Source: Desulfobacteraceae bacterium (GTDB taxonomy: Bacteria > Desulfobacterota > DSM-4660 > Desulfatiglandales > Desulfatiglandaceae). Taken from it: a stretch of DNA of 5,515 nucleotides. Within the stretch, counting starts at the first letter, position 1; each line of letters starts with the position of its first letter. The stretch covers positions 1 to 5,515 of the forward strand of contig JAUUVE010000176.1 in NCBI GenBank assembly GCA_030589715.1, in the 5' to 3' direction. Position numbers and translations under genes: made by a program. Under the pieces are notes generated by a model. That model searched no databases. It was not told the DNA's origin and was given only the letters and a program-made list of their open reading frames with translations. Shown in pieces: positions 1-5,489 of this stretch.

Positions 1-21
1 CCATATCTCTTCTACTTCCAT
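1..21 (-). CDS. Start of an unidentified gene, running off the left edge
   Basis: Read on the minus strand, an ATG at 21-19 follows a textbook Shine-Dalgarno AGGAGG with a 6-nt spacer (about 33-28). The frame stays open to the window edge and gives only MEVEEIW. Seven residues are too few to assign a family. The start is inferred from the ribosome binding site alone. It has the same orientation as the operon to its right but lies 265 nt beyond the last stop, so it probably has its own promoter or is reached by read-through. Confidence 0.5.
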
Positions 22-129
22 CTTGACCCTCCTGATTCAAGGTTTCTAAAATTCTACCTATTACCGGTATACCAAAATCCTACGGAATCAAACGAAACTT
101 CACAGGCACGGAACGATGGGAACGAGTTG
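22..129. other. Intergenic leader of the left-edge gene
   Basis: No gene is visible here. On the minus strand there is a possible -10 box TAGAAT (56-51) but no good -35 partner, so the promoter is only a suggestion. Two overlapping perfect palindromes, TACCGGTA (62-69) and GGTATACC (66-73), lie just upstream of that box and could be a protein-binding site. This is speculative because such short palindromes also arise by chance. Confidence 0.25.
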
Positions 130-292
130 GTCTACGCATAACTTCTCATTAAATTCGGGAGAAATAATGGGATTTCTGGAGTGGGGTTCGGGTGTTTCTT
201 GAAGCCACGCTACGACTACTGGTTTAGAGAGCGCTGGAAAGAATCGGCTGAACCCCACGGTGCCCGAGATTATTGAGAACGTACGTCTACGC
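130..292. mobile_element. MITE-like or internally deleted insertion element with 8-bp target duplication
   Basis: The 8-mer GTCTACGC occurs at 130-137 and again at 285-292, flanking a 147-bp segment (138-284). The two ends of that segment are imperfect terminal inverted repeats of about 22 bp: 138-159 against the reverse complement of 263-284, with 16 of 22 positions matching, including the blocks TTCTCA and TCGGG. Inverted ends inside a direct repeat are the signature of a transposed element with target-site duplication. It is too small to carry a transposase, so it would be a MITE or a deletion remnant moved in trans. The inner part contains a second inverted repeat, GTGGGGTTC (181-189) and GAACCCCAC (250-258). 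The right duplication copy contains the TAG stop codon of the 3-hydroxyacyl-CoA dehydrogenase gene, so the insertion sits exactly at that gene's 3' end. I cannot assign an IS family. Confidence 0.7.
181..258. repeat. Long imperfect hairpin inside the mobile element
   Basis: Perfect 9-bp arms, GTGGGGTTC at 181-189 and GAACCCCAC at 250-258, are extended inward by a G-U and a G-C pair. TTCTT (196-200) can then pair with AAGAA (239-243), and CCACGC (205-210) with GCGcTGG (231-237, one bulged C). The structure can form in either transcript. On the operon strand it is not followed by a T-run, so it is not a typical intrinsic terminator, though it could stabilise the 3' end of the operon mRNA. Confidence 0.55.
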
Positions 293-1186
293 CTCCAAAA
301 AACCGGGGTTGCTATACTCCGGATCAGGATAGGTATAGAAACCCTTACCCGTCTTCCTACCCAGTTCCTTTCGCACTACCATGGCCTTTAGGGCCTCCGG
401 AGGATGATCTTTTGGGTCTTTGGATTCGTTGTAATAAACCATCTCGATGTGGTAGATCACATCAAGACCTACATTGTCCATGAGGCCAAAGGGCCCCTGA
501 GACATACCGGAAAAGATCATCCAGGCCCGGTCGATATCCCTGAAATCAACAAATCCTTCTGCCCACATATATAATGTCTCCCGTTTGATGGCCCTCCACA
601 CCCTGTTAAAGCAGAACCCAAGGATCTCCTTATTGACCGTAAGAGGGACACCCCCAACTGAGCGAATCCATGCCTTGCCCACTTTTATGGTCTCATCCGT
701 TGTCTTTGTGCCCCCCATGATATCGACCATATTTGTCCCCAAGGCGGGGAAGTAAAAGTGCAGGTTCAGACACTTCTCAGGGCGGGTTGTGACACCTTCA
801 ATCCTTGAAATAGGTATAGAAGAGCTGTTGGTTGCAAGTATGGCCTTTGCAGGGGCAAGGGCATCGAGCCTTTGAAAAACCCCCCGCTTTAGCTCCACAT
901 CCTCGGGTACGGCCTCGATAACAATGTCTGCGTCTTGAAGTGCTTCTTCCAGCTCCTTGCAAACCACTACTTTCCTGGCACCTTTATCCCATTCTTCCAC
1001 TGAGACAACAGGCCTTTCCCCCCTCCTCTCTATTAATGATCCGAGGTCATCTAATGCCCTTTCAAAGGACCCTTCATCCGAATCGTAGGCCGAGACCTCG
1101 TACCCAAAGCAGGCAGCAAGGGTGGCGATTTGACTGCCTAGAACACCTGTGCCGACAACGGCAACTCTGTGGATCTTATTTTCCAT
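287..1186 (-). CDS. 3-hydroxyacyl-CoA dehydrogenase (HBD/PaaH type)
   Basis: A 299-residue cytosolic enzyme that oxidises a 3-hydroxyacyl-CoA to the 3-ketoacyl-CoA with NAD+, as in beta-oxidation and the late steps of anaerobic aromatic degradation. The N-terminal Rossmann domain (about 5-185) carries GTGVLG (12-17) and an acidic Asp35 at the end of the second strand, as expected for NAD. The C-terminal helical domain (about 187-285) ends with the family's RKTGKGFYTY motif. The catalytic Ser, His and Asn map to Ser122, His143 and Asn194, but the usual dyad glutamate is Asp155. The start is the ATG at 1186-1184 because AAGGAGGG lies just upstream; the frame is open 40 codons further up, but that extension overlaps the activase gene and is not family-like. 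It follows the activase gene by 31 nt and is the last gene of the operon. The TAG stop lies inside a transposon target duplication. Confidence 0.93.
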   Translation of the reverse strand: MENKIHRVAVVGTGVLGSQIATLAACFGYEVSAYDSDEGSFERALDDLGSLIERRGERPVVSVEEWDKGARKVVVCKELEEALQDADIVIEAVPEDVELKRGVFQRLDALAPAKAILATNSSSIPISRIEGVTTRPEKCLNLHFYFPALGTNMVDIMGGTKTTDETIKVGKAWIRSVGGVPLTVNKEILGFCFNRVWRAIKRETLYMWAEGFVDFRDIDRAWMIFSGMSQGPFGLMDNVGLDVIYHIEMVYYNESKDPKDHPPEALKAMVVRKELGRKTGKGFYTYPDPEYSNPGFLEA

Positions 1187-1217
1187 CCTTCCCTCCTTTT
1201 TCTGGCCTTTGATCTCA

Positions 1218-2000
1218 TCAACCCCCGTCTCCCTCCCTGGCAATAATAGCCGCACCAAGGGCCCCGACGATCTGGGGTTCATCCGGCACCTTGATTGAAT
1301 GCCCAATGTCTTCTGACAACAGTTTTACCACGGCCCTGTTCTTGGCCACCCCGCCTGTCATGACCACGGTATCGGTCACGCCTACACGCGCGGCAAGACC
1401 CGTGGTCCGACGGGCTATGGCCCGGCTTACGGCCATGGAAATATCCGCCGGTGCCTTACCTTGACTGATTAGGCTTACTACCTCGCTTTCCGCAAAGACG
1501 GTACAGATGGATGAAATGGTAAGCTCTTCTTGCGATTCAAAGGCCAGATCGCCCATCTTGTCCAATCCCACGTCGAGGGCACTTGCCATTACCTCCAAAA
1601 AACGCCCGGTGCCCGCGGCGCATTTATCGTTCATGGCAAAATTAATAACCCGGCCTTCCCTTCCTACGAGGATCGCCTTGGAGTCCTGCCCCCCAATGTC
1701 GATAATGGTGCCCACATCCGGGAAAAGATATAGCCCACCCTTGGCATGACAGGCTATCTCCGTCTTTGAACCCTGGGCCTCCCGGACCCTCGCCCTGGAA
1801 TATCCGGTCGAAACCACCCTGGCCACATCCCCTTCGTTCAAACCCGCCTGTGCAAGCGTGGCCTCAAAGGCCTCAGTGCCGGCCTTTTGTGAATTGTTGC
1901 CGGTGGGCAGGACAGCGTAACTGGCGATCTTTCCATCCTCGTCAATCAAAACGGCATCGGCCGTCAGGGACCCCACATCTATACCTGCATAGTAACCCAT
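1218..2000 (-). CDS. 2-hydroxyacyl-CoA dehydratase / benzoyl-CoA reductase activase (HgdC/BcrA/BcrD ATPase family)
   Basis: A 260-residue ASKHA-fold ATPase that couples ATP hydrolysis to transfer of one low-potential electron to the catalytic Fe-S heterodimer. Visible motifs are GIDVGS (phosphate 1, 6-11), DIGGQDSK (phosphate 2, 101-108) and MTGGVAKN (adenosine region, 214-221). The two cysteines that bridge a [4Fe-4S] cluster across the homodimer are Cys127 (NDKCAAGTG) and Cys166 (SSICTVFAESE). Length and cysteine numbering agree with the homodimeric HgdC type. Class I benzoyl-CoA reductases normally have two unequal activase subunits, and only one is present here. I chose the ATG at 2000-1998, which overlaps the TGA of the upstream gene by one base (TGATG); a TTG two codons earlier is less likely. 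There is no clear Shine-Dalgarno, so translation is probably coupled to the upstream gene. Its own stop is TGA, showing that TGA normally terminates in this genome. Confidence 0.95.
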   Translation of the reverse strand: MGYYAGIDVGSLTADAVLIDEDGKIASYAVLPTGNNSQKAGTEAFEATLAQAGLNEGDVARVVSTGYSRARVREAQGSKTEIACHAKGGLYLFPDVGTIIDIGGQDSKAILVGREGRVINFAMNDKCAAGTGRFLEVMASALDVGLDKMGDLAFESQEELTISSICTVFAESEVVSLISQGKAPADISMAVSRAIARRTTGLAARVGVTDTVVMTGGVAKNRAVVKLLSEDIGHSIKVPDEPQIVGALGAAIIAREGDGG

Positions 2001-3202
2001 CAAATACTATCCATCGATTCTATAAAGGCCTCAAGCCTGGTCTCCACCTGGGCATCGGAGTAGATCCTGGGATCATTCTGGTCCGCCTCGATTACGACCC
2101 CCGGCCTGGCTGTGAGCTTGCTCACCTCTTCCTGCAACCGATACATACCTACCGAGTATGGCTTGCAGGAGCGGTTTGAGTGCATGACAAAACCTGTGAG
2201 GCAAAATTCATCCATCAACTGTGCCAGGTACTTGATACGCTCTTCAAAGCCCCAATTGATGTACACATCCAGATAGGAGGCGGCCAGGAGTTCATAGGGA
2301 TCGCCTTCTTCCTCCACCTGGTAATTGCTCATGCCTCCCCAACTGTTGGCATAGGTGGTGACCACCAGGGTGCATTTCTTCTCCTCAAAAAACCTCTCAA
2401 GTCGCCGCATCTTGAACCAGACAGGCAGGTTATCCCACAGCACCCGATACCTTTCCTCTGGGATAGAGCCTATCTTTTTCTCCGCCCGCTCGGCCACCTC
2501 TTCATAAAGGAGCTTGTAGTAGTCCACACACTCCTTTGTACCGCGCAATGTCACAATAGGCCCAAGATGAATAAAGGAATCCAGGCTGTTGAAAGGAGAT
2601 GGGACTGTCTTGCCCAGGTAGAGCATCCTCCTCCAGTGCTCGGCTGCCTCTTGACTGAGGGCCAGGACCTCATAGAAACGGTCACGGTCAAAGGGACGGC
2701 CAATGAACTCCGAGAGAAAATCCTCCAGGTCCCTAAACTGCGTGACGGTATAATCGATCAGGTCCTTGTTCAGACCCTCGTGAAGGAACGGGGTATCCAC
2801 GATGAAAAGGGGGACATTATACTTTCTGGCCACAACCTCATACCATTTGATAACGGTCTTGCAGATATTGGTGGAGCAGAGGAGGAAGTGGGGAGGGGGC
2901 AGCCCTGCCGCAGGTCCCCCCTGGGTAATATCCGCCCCAAAATCGGTCCGGGCATAGGCGCAGATGTCCTGAGAAAATCCGGCCTGTTCAGCCGCCTCCA
3001 TAAGCTCCACCGATTGGTGGCTCGCAGCACACATGGCCGCATAGTTCTCGGGATAAATGGGGATAATGTCCATCGCAAAAAGGAACTCCACGGGCGCGCC
3101 ACTTGTTATCCAGGCTATGGGTTTTTCCTTTGTGGTCTTGGCCTCTATATAATAGTTGGTCATGAGCTCCTTCATCTTGGAGAAGGCCTTAAATTCCGTC
3201 AT
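2000..3202 (-). CDS. Benzoyl-CoA reductase / 2-hydroxyacyl-CoA dehydratase family subunit, BcrB-like
   Basis: A 400-residue member of the HgdB/BcrB family, the larger catalytic subunit of an oxygen-sensitive heterodimer in which each subunit normally holds a [4Fe-4S] cluster. Three cysteine sites expected for the cluster are visible: Cys81 (DICAYAR), Cys109/Cys113 (LLCSTNICKT followed by KW) and Cys346 (SNRSCKPYS). The C-terminal stretch GVVIEADQNDPR (about 369-380), followed by AQVETRLEAF, is the conserved family ending and resembles BcrB more than HgdA/HgdB. It is somewhat shorter than Thauera-type BcrB. The ATG at 3202-3200 is preceded by GGAGG, which lies within the last codons of the upstream BcrC-like gene; the intergenic gap is 4 nt. 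The two genes are thus likely to be translated as a coupled pair at about equal dose. Whether the enzyme reduces an aromatic ring or dehydrates a 2-hydroxyacyl-CoA cannot be decided from these motifs. Confidence 0.92.
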   Translation of the reverse strand: MTEFKAFSKMKELMTNYYIEAKTTKEKPIAWITSGAPVEFLFAMDIIPIYPENYAAMCAASHQSVELMEAAEQAGFSQDICAYARTDFGADITQGGPAAGLPPPHFLLCSTNICKTVIKWYEVVARKYNVPLFIVDTPFLHEGLNKDLIDYTVTQFRDLEDFLSEFIGRPFDRDRFYEVLALSQEAAEHWRRMLYLGKTVPSPFNSLDSFIHLGPIVTLRGTKECVDYYKLLYEEVAERAEKKIGSIPEERYRVLWDNLPVWFKMRRLERFFEEKKCTLVVTTYANSWGGMSNYQVEEEGDPYELLAASYLDVYINWGFEERIKYLAQLMDEFCLTGFVMHSNRSCKPYSVGMYRLQEEVSKLTARPGVVIEADQNDPRIYSDAQVETRLEAFIESMDSI

Positions 3203-3206
3203 CTCT

Positions 3207-4325
3207 CTATCCCTCCAGGATCTCGCAAAAGGCGTTGATCCTTGTCTTGACAGCGTCGAAGGTGGTCATGGAAAGCTCAACATCGATGGTGGCAGATGGA
3301 ATATCCTCTTCCTTGAGGCGCCCCATGAGCTGGGGCCTGTCAAAGGCATCCGGCTCGCAGAACTTGATATACCAGAATAGAACCCCGTCCGCCTCCGCAC
3401 CTTTCACCTTGTCCACAAGATAGGGATGGCGGTCATTTTCAGGGTTGTAAATGCAACAGCAGGGTGCCGGGTTAAAAAGGAATTCCGTGACCCCTTCCAC
3501 CAGGTCCTCCACCTGGAGCTCACCTTTCGAGACGATCCGCCAACCATTGGCAAAGTCGTCATCCACCACCACTACCCCCAGTTCATCAAGGATTCCGTAG
3601 ATCTCTATGGGGTCAAAGACAAGACCGGAAACAACCAGCCTCGGGCCTTTGCCGTCCTCGCCTTTGAGTCAATCTAGTCCATAAAACAAGGACTCAAGCA
3701 TTTCATTATATACGGCCGGGGGCAAAAAGAAGCCAGCCTTGATGGCCGAATAGAAATCCCTGTTCTTCATAATGCCAGGTCTTTCGCGACGGATCTTGTA
3801 TAGCCTTCGCTGAAGGGCCCGGGTGAGGCCACGTATCCGGGCCGCCTCGGTCAATAAATCCGCCTTGATCCCTTGGCCGGTCACCTTCTCAAGTCCAATA
3901 ACCACGGACTGAATCACACTCTTGAGATAGGACCGTCTGGCCTCCACTGTCCTTGTGATGGGGATGGAGAGCTCTAAGGTGAGTTTGGGAAAAAGCCTCT
4001 TGTAGATCTCCCTCAGGTTTATCAAGGTATCGCAGAGAGAGGTGAAGGCGTACGCCTTGACCATTTCTGCCCCCCCTATGAGCTCCAGCTCCAGCACCGA
4101 CCTTGCCACAGAGCAACAATAGGTCTGGAGGTAGGCATCCGATTTCCCGAGGGGCAGGTTGTTGCCCCAGAGCTGAACCGCATATCCCCCTGCCGCGTCG
4201 ATCAATTCCATGGGAAAATAGGCGGGCATCACCCCGATCACGGGCCGGCCCAGCTCTTTTTCATATTTCAAGACGGTCTTGGATACGTTAGATATTACCT
4301 CATAAAAGGGCTCAAACATTCTCAC
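3207..4325 (-). CDS. BcrC-like dehydratase/reductase subunit with one in-frame TGA (candidate selenoprotein or nonsense allele)
   Basis: A 372-codon frame, the usual length for the smaller HgdB/BcrC subunit, partner of the BcrB-like protein. Codon 219 (3671-3669) is TGA. No other stop occurs up to the TAG at 3209-3207. Before the TGA: YFPMELIDAAGG (36-47), Cys70/71 (TYCCSVARS) and Cys98 (SLCDT). After it, in the same frame: RLVVSG (229-234), VVVVDDD (251-257), the cysteine run PCCC (288-291) and IKFCEPD (320-326). The N-terminal piece alone (218 residues) lacks the third Fe-S cysteine site and the C-terminal domain, so it should not work without read-through. The residue at 219 falls in the variable linker before the RLVVSG strand, where I recall no conserved family cysteine. 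The start is GTG at 4325-4323 with GGAG 5 nt upstream; ATG at 4319 is an alternative. Family assignment is firm. Whether the gene is functional is open. Confidence 0.85.
3627..3657 (-). promoter_or_regulatory. Candidate bacterial SECIS hairpin downstream of the in-frame TGA
   Basis: On the mRNA, GGA (3657-3655) pairs with UCC (3629-3627), GGCAA (3653-3649) with UUGUU (3634-3630), and GGCC (3647-3644) with GGCU (3640-3637). This closes a CGA loop (3643-3641), with one bulged C and a small A/GG internal loop: 12 pairs, three of them G-U. The loop begins 25 nt after the UGA and its second base is G. The general bacterial SECIS rule places a stem-loop roughly 16-37 nt after the UGA with a G in the first two loop positions, so geometry and loop base fit. 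The stem is only moderately stable and short hairpins are common in coding RNA, so this is suggestive only. Confidence 0.35.
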
Positions 4326-4389
4326 GAATACTCCGGTTCACCTCATGAAAATAGAGATCTTCAACAAATTAAAATTACGTTCTCTTTTA
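4326..4389 (-). other. Leader region of the four-gene operon
   Basis: Holds the ribosome binding site GGAG (4334-4331) of the BcrC-like gene. The best promoter guess on the minus strand is a -10 box TTTAAT (4373-4368) with a poor -35 TTGTGG (4398-4393) at a 19-nt spacing, which is weak. The area is A/T-rich, as expected for a promoter, and follows a terminator, which makes an independent start for the operon plausible. Confidence 0.3.
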
Positions 4390-4424
4390 AATCCACAATC
4401 CGAAATCCGAAATCTAAAATCGTG
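4390..4424. repeat. Short tandem array of 7-nt units (AATCCGA-type)
   Basis: Five consecutive 7-nt units begin with AATC: AATCCAC, AATCCGA, AATCCGA, AATCTAA, AATCGTG. The middle two are identical and the outer ones have drifted. The array lies between the hairpin behind the SDR gene and the leader of the next operon. Its last unit overlaps one arm of that hairpin. It is not a CRISPR (no spacers) and encodes nothing. Confidence 0.6.
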
Positions 4425-4450
4425 TCTGAACGGAGTTTTCGTCCAGACAC
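4422..4450 (-). terminator. Probable intrinsic terminator of the SDR gene
   Basis: Perfect 7-bp arms GTGTCTG (4422-4428) and CAGACAC (4444-4450), then one mismatch and three more pairs (ACG/CGT) around a 7-nt loop. It starts 3 nt beyond the SDR stop codon on the minus strand. The following bases on that strand (GATTTTAGATTT) are T-rich but not an unbroken T-run, so termination may be partial and some read-through into the operon is possible. Confidence 0.55.
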
Positions 4451-4453
4451 TTG

Positions 4454-5218
4454 TTAGGTATTGGCTAGTGTACCTCCGTCCACGTAGATAGATTCTCCGG
4501 TGATGTAATTGGAGTCGTCGGAGCAGAGGAAAAGCACAGCGCCTACTATCTCCTCAGGCTCTCCCAGCCGACCCTTGGGGATCCTTGCCGCAACCATCTG
4601 CTCCACCTCCGGGTTTCCCCAGATGGGTTGGCTAAAGGCCGTCTTGGTCAATCCAGGGCCCACGGCATTCACATTTATGTTGAGGGGCGCCCATTCCACT
4701 GCCATGCACTTGGTCAGCATGGAAAGGGCCGCCTTGCTGGCATGGTAAACTCCCATTCCCGCGCCCCCTCGGACCGCGCCCACGGTGGTGATATTGACTA
4801 TCCTGCCCCCGCCCTGCTCACCCATGATCTTGGCCACGGACCTGCTCAGCAGGAAGGCCGCCTTACAGTTGGTATCAAAAATCTTGTCCCAGCCATCCTC
4901 TCTCAGATCCATGAGGGGTCTGAGAAAGCTCCTGGCCGCGTTGTTGACCAGGATGTCCACACGGCCATAGGTCTTGATGGTGGTCTCAACCAGCCGGTCT
5001 ATCTCCTCACTCACCATCAAATCCGTCACCACCGGAGTGGCATCACCTTCCTTGGCCTTGATCTCGCCTGCTACCTTTTCAAGCTCTTCCTTGGTCCTGG
5101 ACGCCAGGATCAGCCTGGCCCCACATTCGGCCAGACCCAGTGAAATGGCCCTGCCTATCCCCTTGCCTCCCCCGGTAACCAAAGCTCCCTTGCCGCTTAG
5201 ATCATAATTCCTCGCCAT
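4454..5218 (-). CDS. Short-chain dehydrogenase/reductase (FabG/BadH-like SDR)
   Basis: A 254-residue classical SDR, an NAD(P)-dependent alcohol/ketone oxidoreductase of the cytosol. The cofactor motif TGGGKGIG is at 15-22, NNAA at 92-95, Asn117 of the catalytic tetrad in FDTN, and the YHASK catalytic pair at Tyr158/Lys162. The usual catalytic serine, 13 residues before the tyrosine, is Thr145 here (NITTVG). PG at 188-189 and YVDGG near the C-terminus are standard. SR (40-41) after the second strand, instead of an aspartate, points to NADP(H). The ATG at 5218-5216 has AAAGGAGA with about 8 nt spacing. It lies 128 nt upstream of the operon, with a hairpin between, so it may be a separate unit with a related role. 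A 3- or 2-hydroxyacyl-CoA (possibly cyclic, compare BadH) is a plausible substrate by context only. Confidence 0.92.
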   Translation of the reverse strand: MARNYDLSGKGALVTGGGKGIGRAISLGLAECGARLILASRTKEELEKVAGEIKAKEGDATPVVTDLMVSEEIDRLVETTIKTYGRVDILVNNAARSFLRPLMDLREDGWDKIFDTNCKAAFLLSRSVAKIMGEQGGGRIVNITTVGAVRGGAGMGVYHASKAALSMLTKCMAVEWAPLNINVNAVGPGLTKTAFSQPIWGNPEVEQMVAARIPKGRLGEPEEIVGAVLFLCSDDSNYITGESIYVDGGTLANT

Positions 5219-5297
5219 ATCCTAATCTCCTTTCAAGGTCTCCTGTTGCGATTTTGAATAGAAATTCAGAAAACCCTATACCGTTTTAGGCCAAGAA

Positions 5298-5320
5298 TGT
5301 CCATATATTGTTAGAGGACA
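5298..5320. promoter_or_regulatory. Possible operator dyad upstream of the SDR gene
   Basis: TGTCC (5298-5302) and GGACA (5316-5320) form a 5-bp inverted repeat with a 13-nt A/T-rich spacer, about 80 nt upstream of the SDR start. The centre-to-centre distance of about 18 bp would suit a helix-turn-helix dimer. The arms are short and no good -10/-35 pair is seen around them, so this is a weak call. Confidence 0.2.
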
Positions 5321-5380
5321 AAATACTTCCTGCTTGAGGCACAGATGCCGGCCCATAACGAGCGAACCCTTCTAAGACGC

Positions 5381-5455
5381 AATAGTTCACCGCAAGACGC
5401 GGAAAGCAATAAAAAAATCATCTCTGCGTCCTTTGCGTCTCCGCGGTCAACTATT
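5381..5455. repeat. Imperfect palindromic intergenic repeat (about 75 bp)
   Basis: AATAGTT (5381-5387) is the inverse of AACTATT (5449-5455). The next bases inward also mirror each other imperfectly: CACCGC.AAGACGC on the left against GCGTCTCCGCGGT on the right, around an A-rich centre near 5411-5418. The composition (GACGC, ACCGC, CTTTGCGTC) resembles dispersed palindromic repeats common between genes in environmental bacteria. There is no coding potential and no clear target duplication. Confidence 0.5.
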
Positions 5456-5460
5456 ACCAA

Positions 5461-5489
5461 ATAAAAAGCCACCCCAAAAGGGGTGGCTT
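5461..5489 (-). terminator. Strong intrinsic terminator of a gene beyond the right edge
   Basis: A perfect 10-bp stem, AAGCCACCCC (5466-5475) with GGGGTGGCTT (5480-5489), closes an AAAA loop. On the minus strand the stem is followed by TTTTTATTT, the classic T-tract. On the plus strand the following bases are mixed, so the call is for minus-strand transcription arriving from outside the window. It isolates the SDR gene from whatever lies upstream. Confidence 0.85.

Noticed and set aside
940..1212. Plus-strand open frames opposite the dehydrogenase, activase and SDR genes (for example 940-1212, 1766-2179, 4628-5143)
   Set aside because: All are antisense to genes with clear motifs, have low-complexity or Pro/Arg/His-rich translations, and lack supporting start signals.
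1187..1306. N-terminal extension of the 3-hydroxyacyl-CoA dehydrogenase to an upstream start at 1306
   Set aside because: The 40 extra residues overlap the activase gene and do not resemble the family. A strong Shine-Dalgarno supports the start at 1186.
2180..3238. Long open frame of 352 codons on the plus strand
   Set aside because: It lies antisense to the well-supported BcrB-like gene, has no recognisable domain or good ribosome binding site, and arises from the codon bias of the true gene.
3207..3572. Separate small gene of 121 codons starting at a GTG at 3572
   Set aside because: It has no convincing ribosome binding site, would start in the middle of a beta-strand of the family fold, and lies in the same frame as the upstream part with only one TGA between. 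It is the C-terminal part of one gene.
3573..3671. Frameshift between the two halves of the BcrC-like gene
   Set aside because: Both halves are in the same frame (4325 and 3572 differ by a multiple of three) and the 32 codons after the TGA read through in the family pattern, so no shift is needed.
3669..3671. TGA reassigned to Trp, or a pyrrolysine codon
   Set aside because: The activase and BcrB-like genes end properly at TGA and all genes use TGG for Trp, so a code change is unlikely. Pyrrolysine uses TAG, not TGA.
4390..4424. CRISPR-like array
   Set aside because: The units are 7 nt and contiguous, with no spacers, so this is a simple tandem repeat.
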